Positions 15,097 to 22,467 of a stretch of DNA of 23,172 nucleotides are shown here, piece after piece (positions within the stretch are counted from its first letter, which is position 1; the number at the start of each line of letters is the position of its first letter). The stretch covers positions 1 through 23,172 of IMG/VR virus record IMGVR_UViG_3300031227_006615, one strand, 5' to 3'. This DNA comes from a virus. A program made the translations under genes and the position numbers. The notes below the pieces were generated by a model. The model saw nothing but the letters and a program-made list of their open reading frames with translations. It searched no databases and was not told the origin of the DNA.

Positions 15097-16030
15097 AGAC
15101 AGTAAAATATTCGTAACCGGTCATAAAGGTTTGGTAGGTTCAGCAGTAGCCAGAGAACTTACTAGGCAAGGATATACTAATATCTTAACAGCAGATAAAA
15201 CTGAATATGATTTATTATATCAGAATCAAGTAGTTTATTATTTTGATGATAACAAACCAGAATATGTAATTAATTGTGCAGCAAAGGTAGGGGGGATAAA
15301 TGCAAACAACACAAAGAGTGCAGAATTTATAACTGAAAATCTAATCATACAAAACAATATAATTACTACTTCACATTATTTTAAGGTTAAAAAATTAATG
15401 TTTCTTGGAAGTTCATGTATATATCCGAAACTTTGTTCACAGCCTATTAAAGAAGAATATCTATTAACATCAGCACTGGAGGAAACAAATATTGGGTATG
15501 CAGTCGCTAAGATTGCCGGATTAACACAATGTCGTATGTACCGTAAACAATATAATGATAATTTTATATCTGCTATGCCTACAAATCTTTATGGAATTAA
15601 TGATAACTTTGACCTTCAAAATGGACATGTATTACCGTCTTTATTGAGAAAGTTCCACGTGGCGAAAATAAACAACTTTTCAAAAGTGGAATTATGGGGT
15701 ACAGGTTCCCCAAAAAGAGAGTTCTTATTTGTAGATGATTTAGCTGAGGCTTTAATATTCTTAATGAATAATTATAACGATGAACAGCACGTTAATATTG
15801 GTACAGGAGGTGACGTGACTATTAAAAAACTTGCACATATAGTTAAAGACATCGTAGGATTTGAAGGAGATATAGTATGGAATAAGTTTTACCCTAATGG
15901 CACTCCACAAAAACTACTTGATGTTAGTAAAATAAACAATTTAGGGTGGGAAGCAAAAACCTCTTTGGAAGAAGGTTTAGATATAACATATAAGTGGTTT
16001 ATTGAAAATTATAATAATATTAGAAAATGA
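15089..16030 (+). CDS. fcl: GDP-L-fucose synthase
   Basis: A 313-residue bifunctional epimerase/reductase (Fcl, WcaG) that turns GDP-4-keto-6-deoxymannose into GDP-L-fucose with NADPH. Motifs: TGHKGLVGSAV with G11, G14, G17; CAAKVGGINANN; FLGSSCIYPK with the catalytic serine and cysteine; GYAVAKIAG with Y137 and K141; and PTNLYGINDNFDLQNGHVLPSLLRKFH with the conserved histidine after NG. Length matches family members (about 310-320). A TTG at 15083 is in frame, but ATG 15089 is the ordinary start. It overlaps the P-loop gene by 8 bases and the next gene as ATGA. With Gmd and the GT11 enzyme it completes GDP-fucose synthesis and use. Confidence 0.92.
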   Translation: MNKDSKIFVTGHKGLVGSAVARELTRQGYTNILTADKTEYDLLYQNQVVYYFDDNKPEYVINCAAKVGGINANNTKSAEFITENLIIQNNIITTSHYFKVKKLMFLGSSCIYPKLCSQPIKEEYLLTSALEETNIGYAVAKIAGLTQCRMYRKQYNDNFISAMPTNLYGINDNFDLQNGHVLPSLLRKFHVAKINNFSKVELWGTGSPKREFLFVDDLAEALIFLMNNYNDEQHVNIGTGGDVTIKKLAHIVKDIVGFEGDIVWNKFYPNGTPQKLLDVSKINNLGWEAKTSLEEGLDITYKWFIENYNNIRK

Positions 16031-17313
16031 ATGAACGACCTACAATAGTATTAGTATTAAAAAACGGAAAAGGTTTTGGTTTTCGTGATGTGGAATTAAT
16101 TGCAAAGCACATCAATGGTAAATGGAAAGCTATAACTCGTCCACGTATCATTTGTCTTTGGGATCAAATAACCGAGCCTTGTGATTTAGGTAGTATTGAA
16201 CTTTTACCTCTTACAAACACTTGGCCGGGGACCTGGTCGAGAATGATTCTTTATTCTCCACAAATGGAACAATATAAACCATTTTTATACGTGGATTTAG
16301 ATACAGCAGTGATTCAGTCTTTAGAAAATATATTTGCTTTAATAACTGATCCTTCTAGGTTCATTACATTAGAAGACTTTTGGAATAAAAGAAAGTTAGC
16401 AACACCACTAGTTTGGTTTCCTGCTGATTGTGAAAAGACTAAAAAAGTATGGAAAGAGTGGAAGGGAGAAGCAATTGGATTTAGAATGGACCACTTTTTA
16501 CGCAAGCATGTCGCTCCTGATTTGTACTGGCAACAATTAACCACTACTATATATGATTTTAAACCCAGAAACAATGTTTTATTAGATGAGCTTCCAGCAG
16601 ATGCCACATTAGTTTGTTTCCATGGAAAGCCCAGAATATTTGATATAGTGGAAGCATCTATGAGTTTGGCTTGGGTACAGGACTATGTAAATACTGAATA
16701 CGAGGAGGTTCTTAAAAAGAAAGTTACTGTTATTATCCCTTATAAAAAAGATCGCGGTTGGTTACGGGATGCGATTGATAGTATTCCTGCAGATGTTCAA
16801 TTAATAGTGAGTCAGGGAGAAGGTAACTGGCCAGCTAACTTTAATAAAGTATTGGGTCAGGCAGAAGGGGATTATATTAAATTCCTTCATGAGGACGATA
16901 TGTTACTTCCAAATTGCATAGAAGATTCTGTAAAAGCAATAGAAGAGCAGAATGTGGACTTTATACATGGAAACGCTGTAGAGCTATTTCAAGGCACTGA
17001 GAGGCTACGCCACTACAAACCGAAGGTAACACACCCTACTGTGGAGGATCTATTGGCACGTAACGTTATTCATTGCCCTACTTTGATGTATCGCAGGGAA
17101 GTCTTTGAGAAGGTAGGGACTTTTGATGAGACTTTAAATAATCAGGAGGAATATGAATTTAACCTACGTTGTTTAAAAGCTGGATTAAAGATAGGGTATT
17201 GTGATTCGTTTTTAGCAGTTTATAGAAGACATTCTGCTCAGAAAATAAAAACAATTACAAAGACAGAGATTAGAAAAGAAAAGGAATTGGTTAATAAAAA
17301 ATATATAGCATGA
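16027..17313 (+). CDS. Two-domain glycosyltransferase (GT8-like plus GT2)
   Basis: A 428-residue fusion. Residues 1-225 form a GT-A-like domain with LYVDLDTAVI (D90, D92), the metal-binding pair, and a late CFHGKPRIFDI segment (about 198-208), where the histidine would bind the metal as in GT8-type enzymes. The family resembles phage/bacterial proteins of this kind rather than classical GT8. Residues from about 232 form a GT2 domain: VTVIIPYKKDRGWLRDAI, IKFLHEDDMLLP with H288, D290 and D291, and a GTFDETLNNQEEYEFNLRC acceptor-side region. The two active sites suggest two consecutive sugar additions by one polypeptide. The start is coupled to fcl by ATGA, and the end overlaps the sulfotransferase-like gene as ATGA. 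Confidence 0.75.
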   Translation: MNERPTIVLVLKNGKGFGFRDVELIAKHINGKWKAITRPRIICLWDQITEPCDLGSIELLPLTNTWPGTWSRMILYSPQMEQYKPFLYVDLDTAVIQSLENIFALITDPSRFITLEDFWNKRKLATPLVWFPADCEKTKKVWKEWKGEAIGFRMDHFLRKHVAPDLYWQQLTTTIYDFKPRNNVLLDELPADATLVCFHGKPRIFDIVEASMSLAWVQDYVNTEYEEVLKKKVTVIIPYKKDRGWLRDAIDSIPADVQLIVSQGEGNWPANFNKVLGQAEGDYIKFLHEDDMLLPNCIEDSVKAIEEQNVDFIHGNAVELFQGTERLRHYKPKVTHPTVEDLLARNVIHCPTLMYRREVFEKVGTFDETLNNQEEYEFNLRCLKAGLKIGYCDSFLAVYRRHSAQKIKTITKTEIRKEKELVNKKYIA

Positions 17314-18011
17314 TAAATCAGGCTCCCATATTAATTACAGGTATTCCTCGAAGCGGGGCTTCTATGATTGCTGCAGCTATTAATGTGTGTGGAGCATTTG
17401 CTGGGGATATGTCAAAAAGAGGAAGATACTGTAATGATAGGGTTCGGGAAGAAATGGTTAAGCCTTATTTAGAAGGAATGGGGTGTGATAGAGAAGGCTA
17501 CTACCCTTTACCAAGTGATGTAACCATACCATTAGGTTGGAAGGATAAGATAGATCAAATAATAGTTGAAGAGGGGCACAAAGGCGGTTCTTGGATGTAC
17601 AAGGATTCCAGATTAGCATTGACTTGGGAGATTTGGAATAAAGCCTATAAAAATGCTAAATGGGTAATTGTTCGTAGACGTACAGGCGATATTCTTCATT
17701 CTTGTATTGAAACGAAGTATATGCATAGATTTGAGGGGGAAAGAACTCGTAAAGCTGTTGGTGCTAAAGATGAAAGAGAAGGATGGCTTTGGATGGTGCA
17801 TCAATATGAGAATAGATTTGTTAATATGATACAAGAAGGATTAAATTGTAAACAAATATGGCCTGAGCGAATGGTAAAAGGAGATTACGAGCAGATATAT
17901 GAAGTTTGTAATTGGCTAGGTTTAGATTGGAACGAAGAGGCTTTCAATTTCATTAATCCTTTATTATGGGGAGGCAAAAACCAAAAAAGAAAGGACATAA
18001 ATAATGGCTGA
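17310..18011 (+). CDS. Sulfotransferase-like P-loop protein
   Basis: A 233-residue soluble protein of the sulfotransferase superfamily. ITGIPRSGASMIAAAI has the 5'-phosphosulfate-binding loop TGIPRSGAS at residues 10-18. WVIVRRRTGDILHSC from W118 fits the 3'-phosphate-binding motif with an arginine (R122/R123) and S131. A late GLDWNEEAFNFINPLLW (near 206-222) resembles the 'LGL.....' end of such proteins. Sulfotransferases move sulfate from PAPS to sugar hydroxyls; a phage version would depend on host PAPS. Many phage proteins of this fold are not proven sulfotransferases, so a related kinase-like role is possible. It is the last sugar-type gene before structural genes resume, and overlaps the next gene by 8 bases. 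Confidence 0.68.
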   Translation: MINQAPILITGIPRSGASMIAAAINVCGAFAGDMSKRGRYCNDRVREEMVKPYLEGMGCDREGYYPLPSDVTIPLGWKDKIDQIIVEEGHKGGSWMYKDSRLALTWEIWNKAYKNAKWVIVRRRTGDILHSCIETKYMHRFEGERTRKAVGAKDEREGWLWMVHQYENRFVNMIQEGLNCKQIWPERMVKGDYEQIYEVCNWLGLDWNEEAFNFINPLLWGGKNQKRKDINNG

Positions 18012-18318
18012 AAAAATATTAACAGTTAGACAGGGAAATTCTGATACCTTTACAGATGTGGTAAGTGGACTTACTTCTTTGTCAGGGTATACAGCTAAGA
18101 TGTATGTTTATAATATAGCAGGGACTTTACTTCTTACTCTTACTGGTTCAATAAGTACTCTGACTATCACTTATCAATTAACAAAAGTTGCTTCTAAAGC
18201 GTTGGCGGTAGCGAGTCACTACTATGAATCTATTGTATTTGATAGCAATAATCATGTATATACATCTACTTGGGGGCCTTTAGTAATAACAACAGCAAAA
18301 AATAATAATCCTTCATAA
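18004..18318 (+). CDS. Small beta-rich virion protein (BppU N-domain-like)
   Basis: A 104-residue protein of alternating short beta strands, starting EKILTVRQGNSDTFTDV and continuing with a SGYTAKMYVYNIAGTLLLTLTG segment. The 'RQGDT.....GLTSLSGYTAKM' pattern is common to small phage proteins related to the BppU N-terminal domain or to Ig-like baseplate/fibre linkers. No signal or membrane segment is present. An AAGGA SD lies about 9 bases before ATG. Its stop directly abuts the next ATG, so it is probably made with the 644-residue fibre protein and may form its base or partner. Confidence 0.6.
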   Translation: MAEKILTVRQGNSDTFTDVVSGLTSLSGYTAKMYVYNIAGTLLLTLTGSISTLTITYQLTKVASKALAVASHYYESIVFDSNNHVYTSTWGPLVITTAKNNNPS

Positions 18319-20253
18319 ATGGCAAGAGTATCAGGAAATATTACGCAGTTAGGAGTCTCCGGAAGTATGACACAGAAAGGGGTTACTGGTGCTATGACTC
18401 AAGGGGGCTATGCTTTTCCAGCTGCACCTTCTGGTTTAGCATTAACTATTACTTCAAGCAGTGAAATTGATCTTGCATGGACAGATAATGCTACCAATGA
18501 GGATGGATTTTCTATTGAACGTTCTTTGGATGGTATTACTTATGTTGAGATTGATACGGTGGCTGCTAATGTTGTTGCTTATGAAGATACAGGATTAACC
18601 GCAAGTACTCTTTATTATTATCGTGTTCGTGCTTATCGGGGTAGTTATACATATTCATCTTATTCAAATGTGGATTCAGACACTACTGATTCAGCCTATG
18701 CAACATATCTGACATATATAGAGATTCAGCCTAACGCTCTTTTAGGAAAAGATACTACTATATATAATTCTGCACCAACAAAAAACAGAGGTGCTAATGT
18801 ATCTATTGCAGCAGGCGAGATAAATGTAGGTGCTATTATATTTAGAGGATTAATTCAGTTTGATTTATCTTCACTTCCCGATAATGCTATTATAACATCT
18901 TGTAAGTTAAATTTTCATGTAACAGCTAATTATGCCGACACAGCAAGGGAGTTTAAGGTTTACAGAATGAAAAAAGAATGGACTGAGGGAACAGGAACAG
19001 ATACAGTAACGGGTGATGGTGCTACATGGAATACTTATGATGGCAGTAATGCTTGGCAAACAGTAGGAGCTTTTGGAGCTGATGATTGCGAGCAAACTTC
19101 CATAGGTGTTTCATATCAAAAAATCTCACCTACTGTATTAACGGCAGTGGAATTTACCCTAACACCCACCTCTAAGGCTGATCTTGATTTGGGCTATGGA
19201 TGGCTTATAAAGGCAGAAACAGAAAGTGAAGATGCTCATGCTTTTATGTCATCAGACTATACAGTGTCAGCAGCAAGGCGTCCTTCATTGTTTATAAGTT
19301 ATCTACTTCCAACACAGGCAAATAATTTTTTATTTCCTAAAAATGCATATAATCCAATGATAAGTGGAGGGTTTTTTGGAAGTGTTATTTATATCGCAGC
19401 TAATGATTATTTGCTTTATTATTCTGATGGAACTAATGTATTAAGGGCTGCCTCGTCTGATAGACTTATATGGACTCCTGATACGGTTAATAATCCCATA
19501 TTAACTCCAGATGCAGGGACTCTTGATGTGGCAAGTGCATGGAAAGAGGATAGTTCTTGGTATATGTTATATAGATCAAATGAATGGGGGGGAGACAAAT
19601 CAATAGGGTTGGCAACTTCTGCGGATGGGATAACGTGGACAAAAGAGGCAACTAATCCTGTTATAACAAATGCTGATTTAGGAGCATGGGCAACAGGAAG
19701 TATTGATCCTTGGGGCGTAATTAAAATAGGTGCAACTTATTATCTATGGGTAAATGATGTTGGTGAAGATCCAAGAGAAACAGGCCTAGTCACATCAACT
19801 GATTTAATTAATTGGACAGAAGATGCTAATAGTCCTATGTTTACAAATGGCAGATATTGTGTTGATGTTATAAAATATAATGGGTATTATTATTTATTTG
19901 TACCATATACCCCAAATGGCAGCTATGACGTAGGTGCTATTAATCATAGGATAGAATTATATAAAGACACTGATCCTAGATTTTTACCAGCAAGCAGAAA
20001 ATATCTTGGATATATTACTGTTGGGGGAGGGTTAGGATCGTGGGATAATCTTTACTTGGATACTCCAACAGTTCTAACTAAGACAATACAAAGAGACACA
20101 TATCCAGATGATGAGTTATTTATGTATTATTCTGGTTATGATGGTGCAAGTGGTGTTGCCGCTATGACAACATGGAATCATGGTTTGGCAATAGGTGATT
20201 TTAATCAATTAAAAAACATGCCAAGTAAAACAGAACCGGGAGCCGGTGAATAA
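18319..20253 (+). CDS. FN3-DNRLRE-beta-propeller virion protein
   Basis: A 644-residue multi-domain protein, probably a tail/head fibre, receptor-binding protein or depolymerase. Residues 5-30 hold three short 'hTQxGVxG' repeats (GNITQLGVSG, SMTQKGVTG, AMTQGG). An FN3 domain covers about 35-125 (PSGLALTI, IDLAWTDNATNEDGFSIER, STLYYYRVRAY). A DNRLRE-type domain covers about 128-330 (KDTTIYNSAPTKNRGANVSI, GLIQFDLSSLPDNAIITSCKLNF). From about 335 come five beta-propeller-like blades (DRLIWTPDTVNNPIL, DGITWTKEATNPVI, DPWGVIKIGATYYLWVND, NGYYYLFVPY, YPDDELFMYYSGYDG), like GH43/GH32 enzymes or sugar-binding propellers. There is no signal peptide, as expected for a phage virion part. Catalytic residues cannot be assigned surely. 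It sits between the sugar island and the connector genes. Confidence 0.78.
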   Translation: MARVSGNITQLGVSGSMTQKGVTGAMTQGGYAFPAAPSGLALTITSSSEIDLAWTDNATNEDGFSIERSLDGITYVEIDTVAANVVAYEDTGLTASTLYYYRVRAYRGSYTYSSYSNVDSDTTDSAYATYLTYIEIQPNALLGKDTTIYNSAPTKNRGANVSIAAGEINVGAIIFRGLIQFDLSSLPDNAIITSCKLNFHVTANYADTAREFKVYRMKKEWTEGTGTDTVTGDGATWNTYDGSNAWQTVGAFGADDCEQTSIGVSYQKISPTVLTAVEFTLTPTSKADLDLGYGWLIKAETESEDAHAFMSSDYTVSAARRPSLFISYLLPTQANNFLFPKNAYNPMISGGFFGSVIYIAANDYLLYYSDGTNVLRAASSDRLIWTPDTVNNPILTPDAGTLDVASAWKEDSSWYMLYRSNEWGGDKSIGLATSADGITWTKEATNPVITNADLGAWATGSIDPWGVIKIGATYYLWVNDVGEDPRETGLVTSTDLINWTEDANSPMFTNGRYCVDVIKYNGYYYLFVPYTPNGSYDVGAINHRIELYKDTDPRFLPASRKYLGYITVGGGLGSWDNLYLDTPTVLTKTIQRDTYPDDELFMYYSGYDGASGVAAMTTWNHGLAIGDFNQLKNMPSKTEPGAGE

Positions 20254-20280
20254 TATAAATTTAAAGAAAGGGTATAAAAA

Positions 20281-20658
20281 ATGGCAGCAAGAACAACAGC
20301 ATCAGAGGTATTACAGATATTGGACGGATGCACGGTGTCCAGTATAGTGGTAGATACCTTTATTGGGACAGCTAGTAGATTATTAGATTCTGTGTTTAGT
20401 TCAGATTCATCCATGACTGCTGTCCAATTACGAGATATTGAAACATGGCTTACGGCACATTTAATAGCCAGTACACTTCACAGACAAACCAGTGAAGAAC
20501 AGGTAGACGGAGCATCTGTAAAATATACCGGTTATTGGAGTAAGGATTTAGAATCCACTTCATACGGACAGATGGTAAAGGTAATAGATACGTCAGGAAA
20601 GATGGCAAATGTAGGTAAAAAATTAGCTAGCATGAAAGCTATAACAAGTTTTGACTAA
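20281..20658 (+). CDS. Head-tail connector protein (gp6-like)
   Basis: A 125-residue, mostly helical protein fitting the head-tail adaptor (HK97 gp6-like) type. An N-terminal helical half (TASEVLQILDG, then SRLLDSVF) is followed by VQLRDIETWLTAHLIASTLHRQTSEEQVDGASVKYTG. The latter 'W..AH......R....E..GGASVKY.G' block is common to this connector family. The C-terminal TSYGQMVKVIDTSGKMANVGKK completes the usual pattern. Such proteins form a dodecameric or tridecameric ring under the portal. An AAGAAAGGG leader lies just before ATG. The stop TAA shares its last base with the next ATG. After the island, the structural order resumes here. Confidence 0.78.
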   Translation: MAARTTASEVLQILDGCTVSSIVVDTFIGTASRLLDSVFSSDSSMTAVQLRDIETWLTAHLIASTLHRQTSEEQVDGASVKYTGYWSKDLESTSYGQMVKVIDTSGKMANVGKKLASMKAITSFD

Positions 20659-21068
20659 TGGGAATAGAAACCTTTATAACGCGAATATGTAAACAGACAG
20701 CAGTATATTGGGCTAGTCCGGTAGCTGATGGGTATGGAGGATATACTTTTAGTGATCCTGAAGAGATATATTGTCGTTGGGTTGAGGAACAACAGATGTT
20801 TCAATCCGATGATGGATCTCAACTTGTTTCTAAAGCAATCGTACATGTATTGGAAGATGTAGACATGAATGGTGTATTATATTTAGGAACATTGTCTGAT
20901 TTAGAGGATCTTTATAATGCTAGTGAAGGTGATAGCAGTAGTGAGTGGTATGATCCTTATCAAATAGATACAGGACTTTGTATTATAAAGAAGTTTACAA
21001 AGGTACCTGCTATTAGGTCTACAACAGAATTTGTTCGTAAAGCATATTTAACAGGATGGCAAACATAA
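20658..21068 (+). CDS. Putative head-closure / stopper protein
   Basis: A 136-residue protein in the position of the head-closure (stopper, lambda FII / SPP1 gp16-like) protein, between the gp6-like connector and the gp10-like protein. TAVYWASPVADGYGGYTFSDPEEIYCRWVEEQQMF (about 14-48) is the '..A..DGYGG.tF..P..I.cRWe' pattern of such beta-barrel stoppers, and a STTEFVRKAYL segment closes the barrel. Junctions are coupled (one-base overlap upstream, 13-base overlap downstream). The role is inferred chiefly from position and this motif. Confidence 0.68.
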   Translation: MGIETFITRICKQTAVYWASPVADGYGGYTFSDPEEIYCRWVEEQQMFQSDDGSQLVSKAIVHVLEDVDMNGVLYLGTLSDLEDLYNASEGDSSSEWYDPYQIDTGLCIIKKFTKVPAIRSTTEFVRKAYLTGWQT

Positions 21069-21601
21069 ATACATTAAGGGGAGGTCGTGAGGTCATGGCT
21101 AATCTTAATAAAGAAATATTACTTATAAAAGGAAGAAGTTTGAAGGGACTGATTTTAGGAGCTGCTATAGTAAGAAAAGATATGGAAAAAACTTCTCCAA
21201 AGACTCCGGTAGATTACGGTAATTTAAAAGCATCTTTTTTTACTGTTACTGCTAGAAGTGTTAGGGTTGGTAGGAATCCAAAATTTAAAAGTGAAGTAGC
21301 TAGTAAAATGTCGTCAGATCATTCTTCGACAATTAGTGAAATACAAGGGATGGTGAAAGCCCAGTCTACAGGAGGGAATATAATGTTAATGCTTGGATAT
21401 AGTGCTAATTATGCGACGGCTGTTCACGAACTTCTTGATATGAATTTAAAGCCTCGTTGGAGATATGGACCAGGACCCGGAAAGAAAAGATGGTATAGAC
21501 CACGTGTCGGTGCCGGTCCCAAATGGTTTGAGTATTCTTTAAAAAGAAACAGTAAAAAGATATTACAAGCAATTGCAGTTAATGCACAAATAAAAGGATA
21601 A
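21056..21601 (+). CDS. HK97 gp10-like neck/tail-completion protein
   Basis: A 181-residue protein of the HK97 gp10-like family. Its signature is a TPVDYGNLKASF block (about 46-57), in which a cleft glycine and asparagine follow 'TPvdtG.L..S', and GYSANYATAVHE (about 117-128), the family's 'Y..yVE.G' equivalent. The long basic insertion between them (KPRWRYGPGPGKKRWYRPRVG) is richer than usual. Members act at the head-tail joint or the tail terminator side. A second ATG at 21095 follows AAGGGGAGG (21076-21084) and would remove 13 residues; the upstream ATG is kept because both are possible and it overlaps the previous gene in the usual way. Length is slightly above the common 110-160. Confidence 0.76.
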   Translation: MANINTLRGGREVMANLNKEILLIKGRSLKGLILGAAIVRKDMEKTSPKTPVDYGNLKASFFTVTARSVRVGRNPKFKSEVASKMSSDHSSTISEIQGMVKAQSTGGNIMLMLGYSANYATAVHELLDMNLKPRWRYGPGPGKKRWYRPRVGAGPKWFEYSLKRNSKKILQAIAVNAQIKG

Positions 21602-21603
21602 AG

Positions 21604-22002
21604 ATGAACGCAAGCAGTGTAGATATAAAAGACATGTTAGTAGCAGATGCTACCGTTGATGTAACCTTTAAAACTAATTTGTTTATAGGTAAAGAGGAAA
21701 AAACCCCAAGGAATTGCGTTACAATATTTGATACTTCCGGACATGCACCTGATCTTGGATTAACAAATCAAGGTTATGAGCGTCCGTCTGTACAAATAAG
21801 GGTTCGAAATGCCAGTTATGTAACTGGTTGGAATTTAATTGAATTGATAAAGACATCATTACATGGCCGGGCACAAGAGACATGGAATGATACTTTATAT
21901 ACTGTTATCTACTGTTCTAGTGGTCCCGCCCACTTAGATTGGGATGAAAACGGTAATGCTCGCTTTATTATTAATTTTAATGTGCAGAGAAGATCTGCAT
22001 AA
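21604..22002 (+). CDS. Tail terminator protein
   Basis: A 132-residue protein in the place of the tail terminator (lambda gpU / SPP1 gp17-like), directly after the gp10-like gene and before the tail tube. It has VDIKDMLVADATVDVTFKTNLFIG (start), a PDLGLTNQGYERPSVQIRVRN segment (about 57-77) and a final ARFIINFNVQRRSA strand. The beta-sheet/helix order and the 'ygYerP.vqIrvR' motif match small terminator proteins that cap the tail tube and link it to the neck. It begins two bases after the previous stop. Confidence 0.74.
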   Translation: MNASSVDIKDMLVADATVDVTFKTNLFIGKEEKTPRNCVTIFDTSGHAPDLGLTNQGYERPSVQIRVRNASYVTGWNLIELIKTSLHGRAQETWNDTLYTVIYCSSGPAHLDWDENGNARFIINFNVQRRSA

Positions 22003-22008
22003 AAAAAG

Positions 22009-22015
22009 AAGGAGG
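22009..22015 (+). promoter_or_regulatory. Ribosome binding site of the tail tube gene
   Basis: AAGGAGG lies five bases before the ATG at 22021, within an A-rich leader. This is a strong SD, as expected for a high-copy tail protein. Confidence 0.75.
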
Positions 22016-22020
22016 CATGT

Positions 22021-22458
22021 ATGAGTACTAATGCTGTATCTGGAATAGGTACAAAATTTCAACGATGGTCTGCCGCAGCATGGCATAACATTGCTGAAGT
22101 GAATACGATAGCAGGACCTGGAATGTCAAGGGAGACAATTGATTGTACATCCTTGGATTCCACTGACGGTTATCGTGAGAAAATAGGAGGTCTCAGAGAT
22201 GGGGGAACAGTCGTTTTAAACATGAATTTTACCCGTTCAGGGTATGATGATTTTAAAGATGATTTTGAAAGTTCCACTCTTGGTAATTACAGAATTCATA
22301 TGCCAGATGACGATAATACATCAGTAGAATTTGAAGGTTGGGTTAATGAACTACCTTTGGATATTAGTCCAGATGATCGCATCACAATGAATGTTACTAT
22401 TGAGATAACCGGGCCAGTCGAAACTGATTCAGGCGAAAGTGCTGGATTAGGAATGTAG
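22021..22458 (+). CDS. Major tail tube protein (gpV-like)
   Basis: A 145-residue protein of the siphophage tail-tube family. The opening SGIGTKFQRWSAAAWHNIAEVNTIAGPGMSRETIDCTSLDS carries the 'p.hsretiD.T.hds' block characteristic of tail tubes. GYREKIGGLRDGGTVVLNMNF and GWVNELPLDISPDDRITMNVTIEITG (about 105-130) form the closing hairpins. It polymerises as hexameric rings around the tape measure. A strong SD at 22009-22015 precedes it, and the assembly chaperone pair follows. Confidence 0.86.
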   Translation: MSTNAVSGIGTKFQRWSAAAWHNIAEVNTIAGPGMSRETIDCTSLDSTDGYREKIGGLRDGGTVVLNMNFTRSGYDDFKDDFESSTLGNYRIHMPDDDNTSVEFEGWVNELPLDISPDDRITMNVTIEITGPVETDSGESAGLGM

Positions 22459-22467
22459 ACATATTTT

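Larger units (their letters stand above)
2312..18011 (+). other. Glycan biosynthesis island inside the virion operon
   Basis: About 15.7 kb of sugar-nucleotide, glycosyltransferase, methyltransferase and sulfotransferase-like genes lie between the capsid-side genes and the connector/tail genes. All run in the same direction as the structural genes. Nearly every junction is an overlap of 1-17 bases or a gap of at most 12 bases. By eye the base composition is more A/T-rich than the capsid gene. No integrase, transposase, terminal repeat or attachment site is visible at either border, so the insertion mechanism is unknown. The island carries no recognisable membrane-bound O-antigen or capsule export gene. 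Confidence 0.8.

Noticed and set aside
16314-16607. A 97-codon minus-strand frame inside the two-domain glycosyltransferase
   Set aside because: It is shadow coding of a clear + strand GT; no start signal and no recognisable motif.
2312-18011. Plain bacterial O-antigen or capsule locus
   Set aside because: Both flanks are phage virion genes on the same strand with unbroken coupling, and membrane export genes are missing. A misassembly cannot be wholly excluded without reads.
18319-20253. Diversity-generating retroelement target
   Set aside because: No reverse transcriptase, no template repeat and no C-type-lectin-like end is visible in the window.
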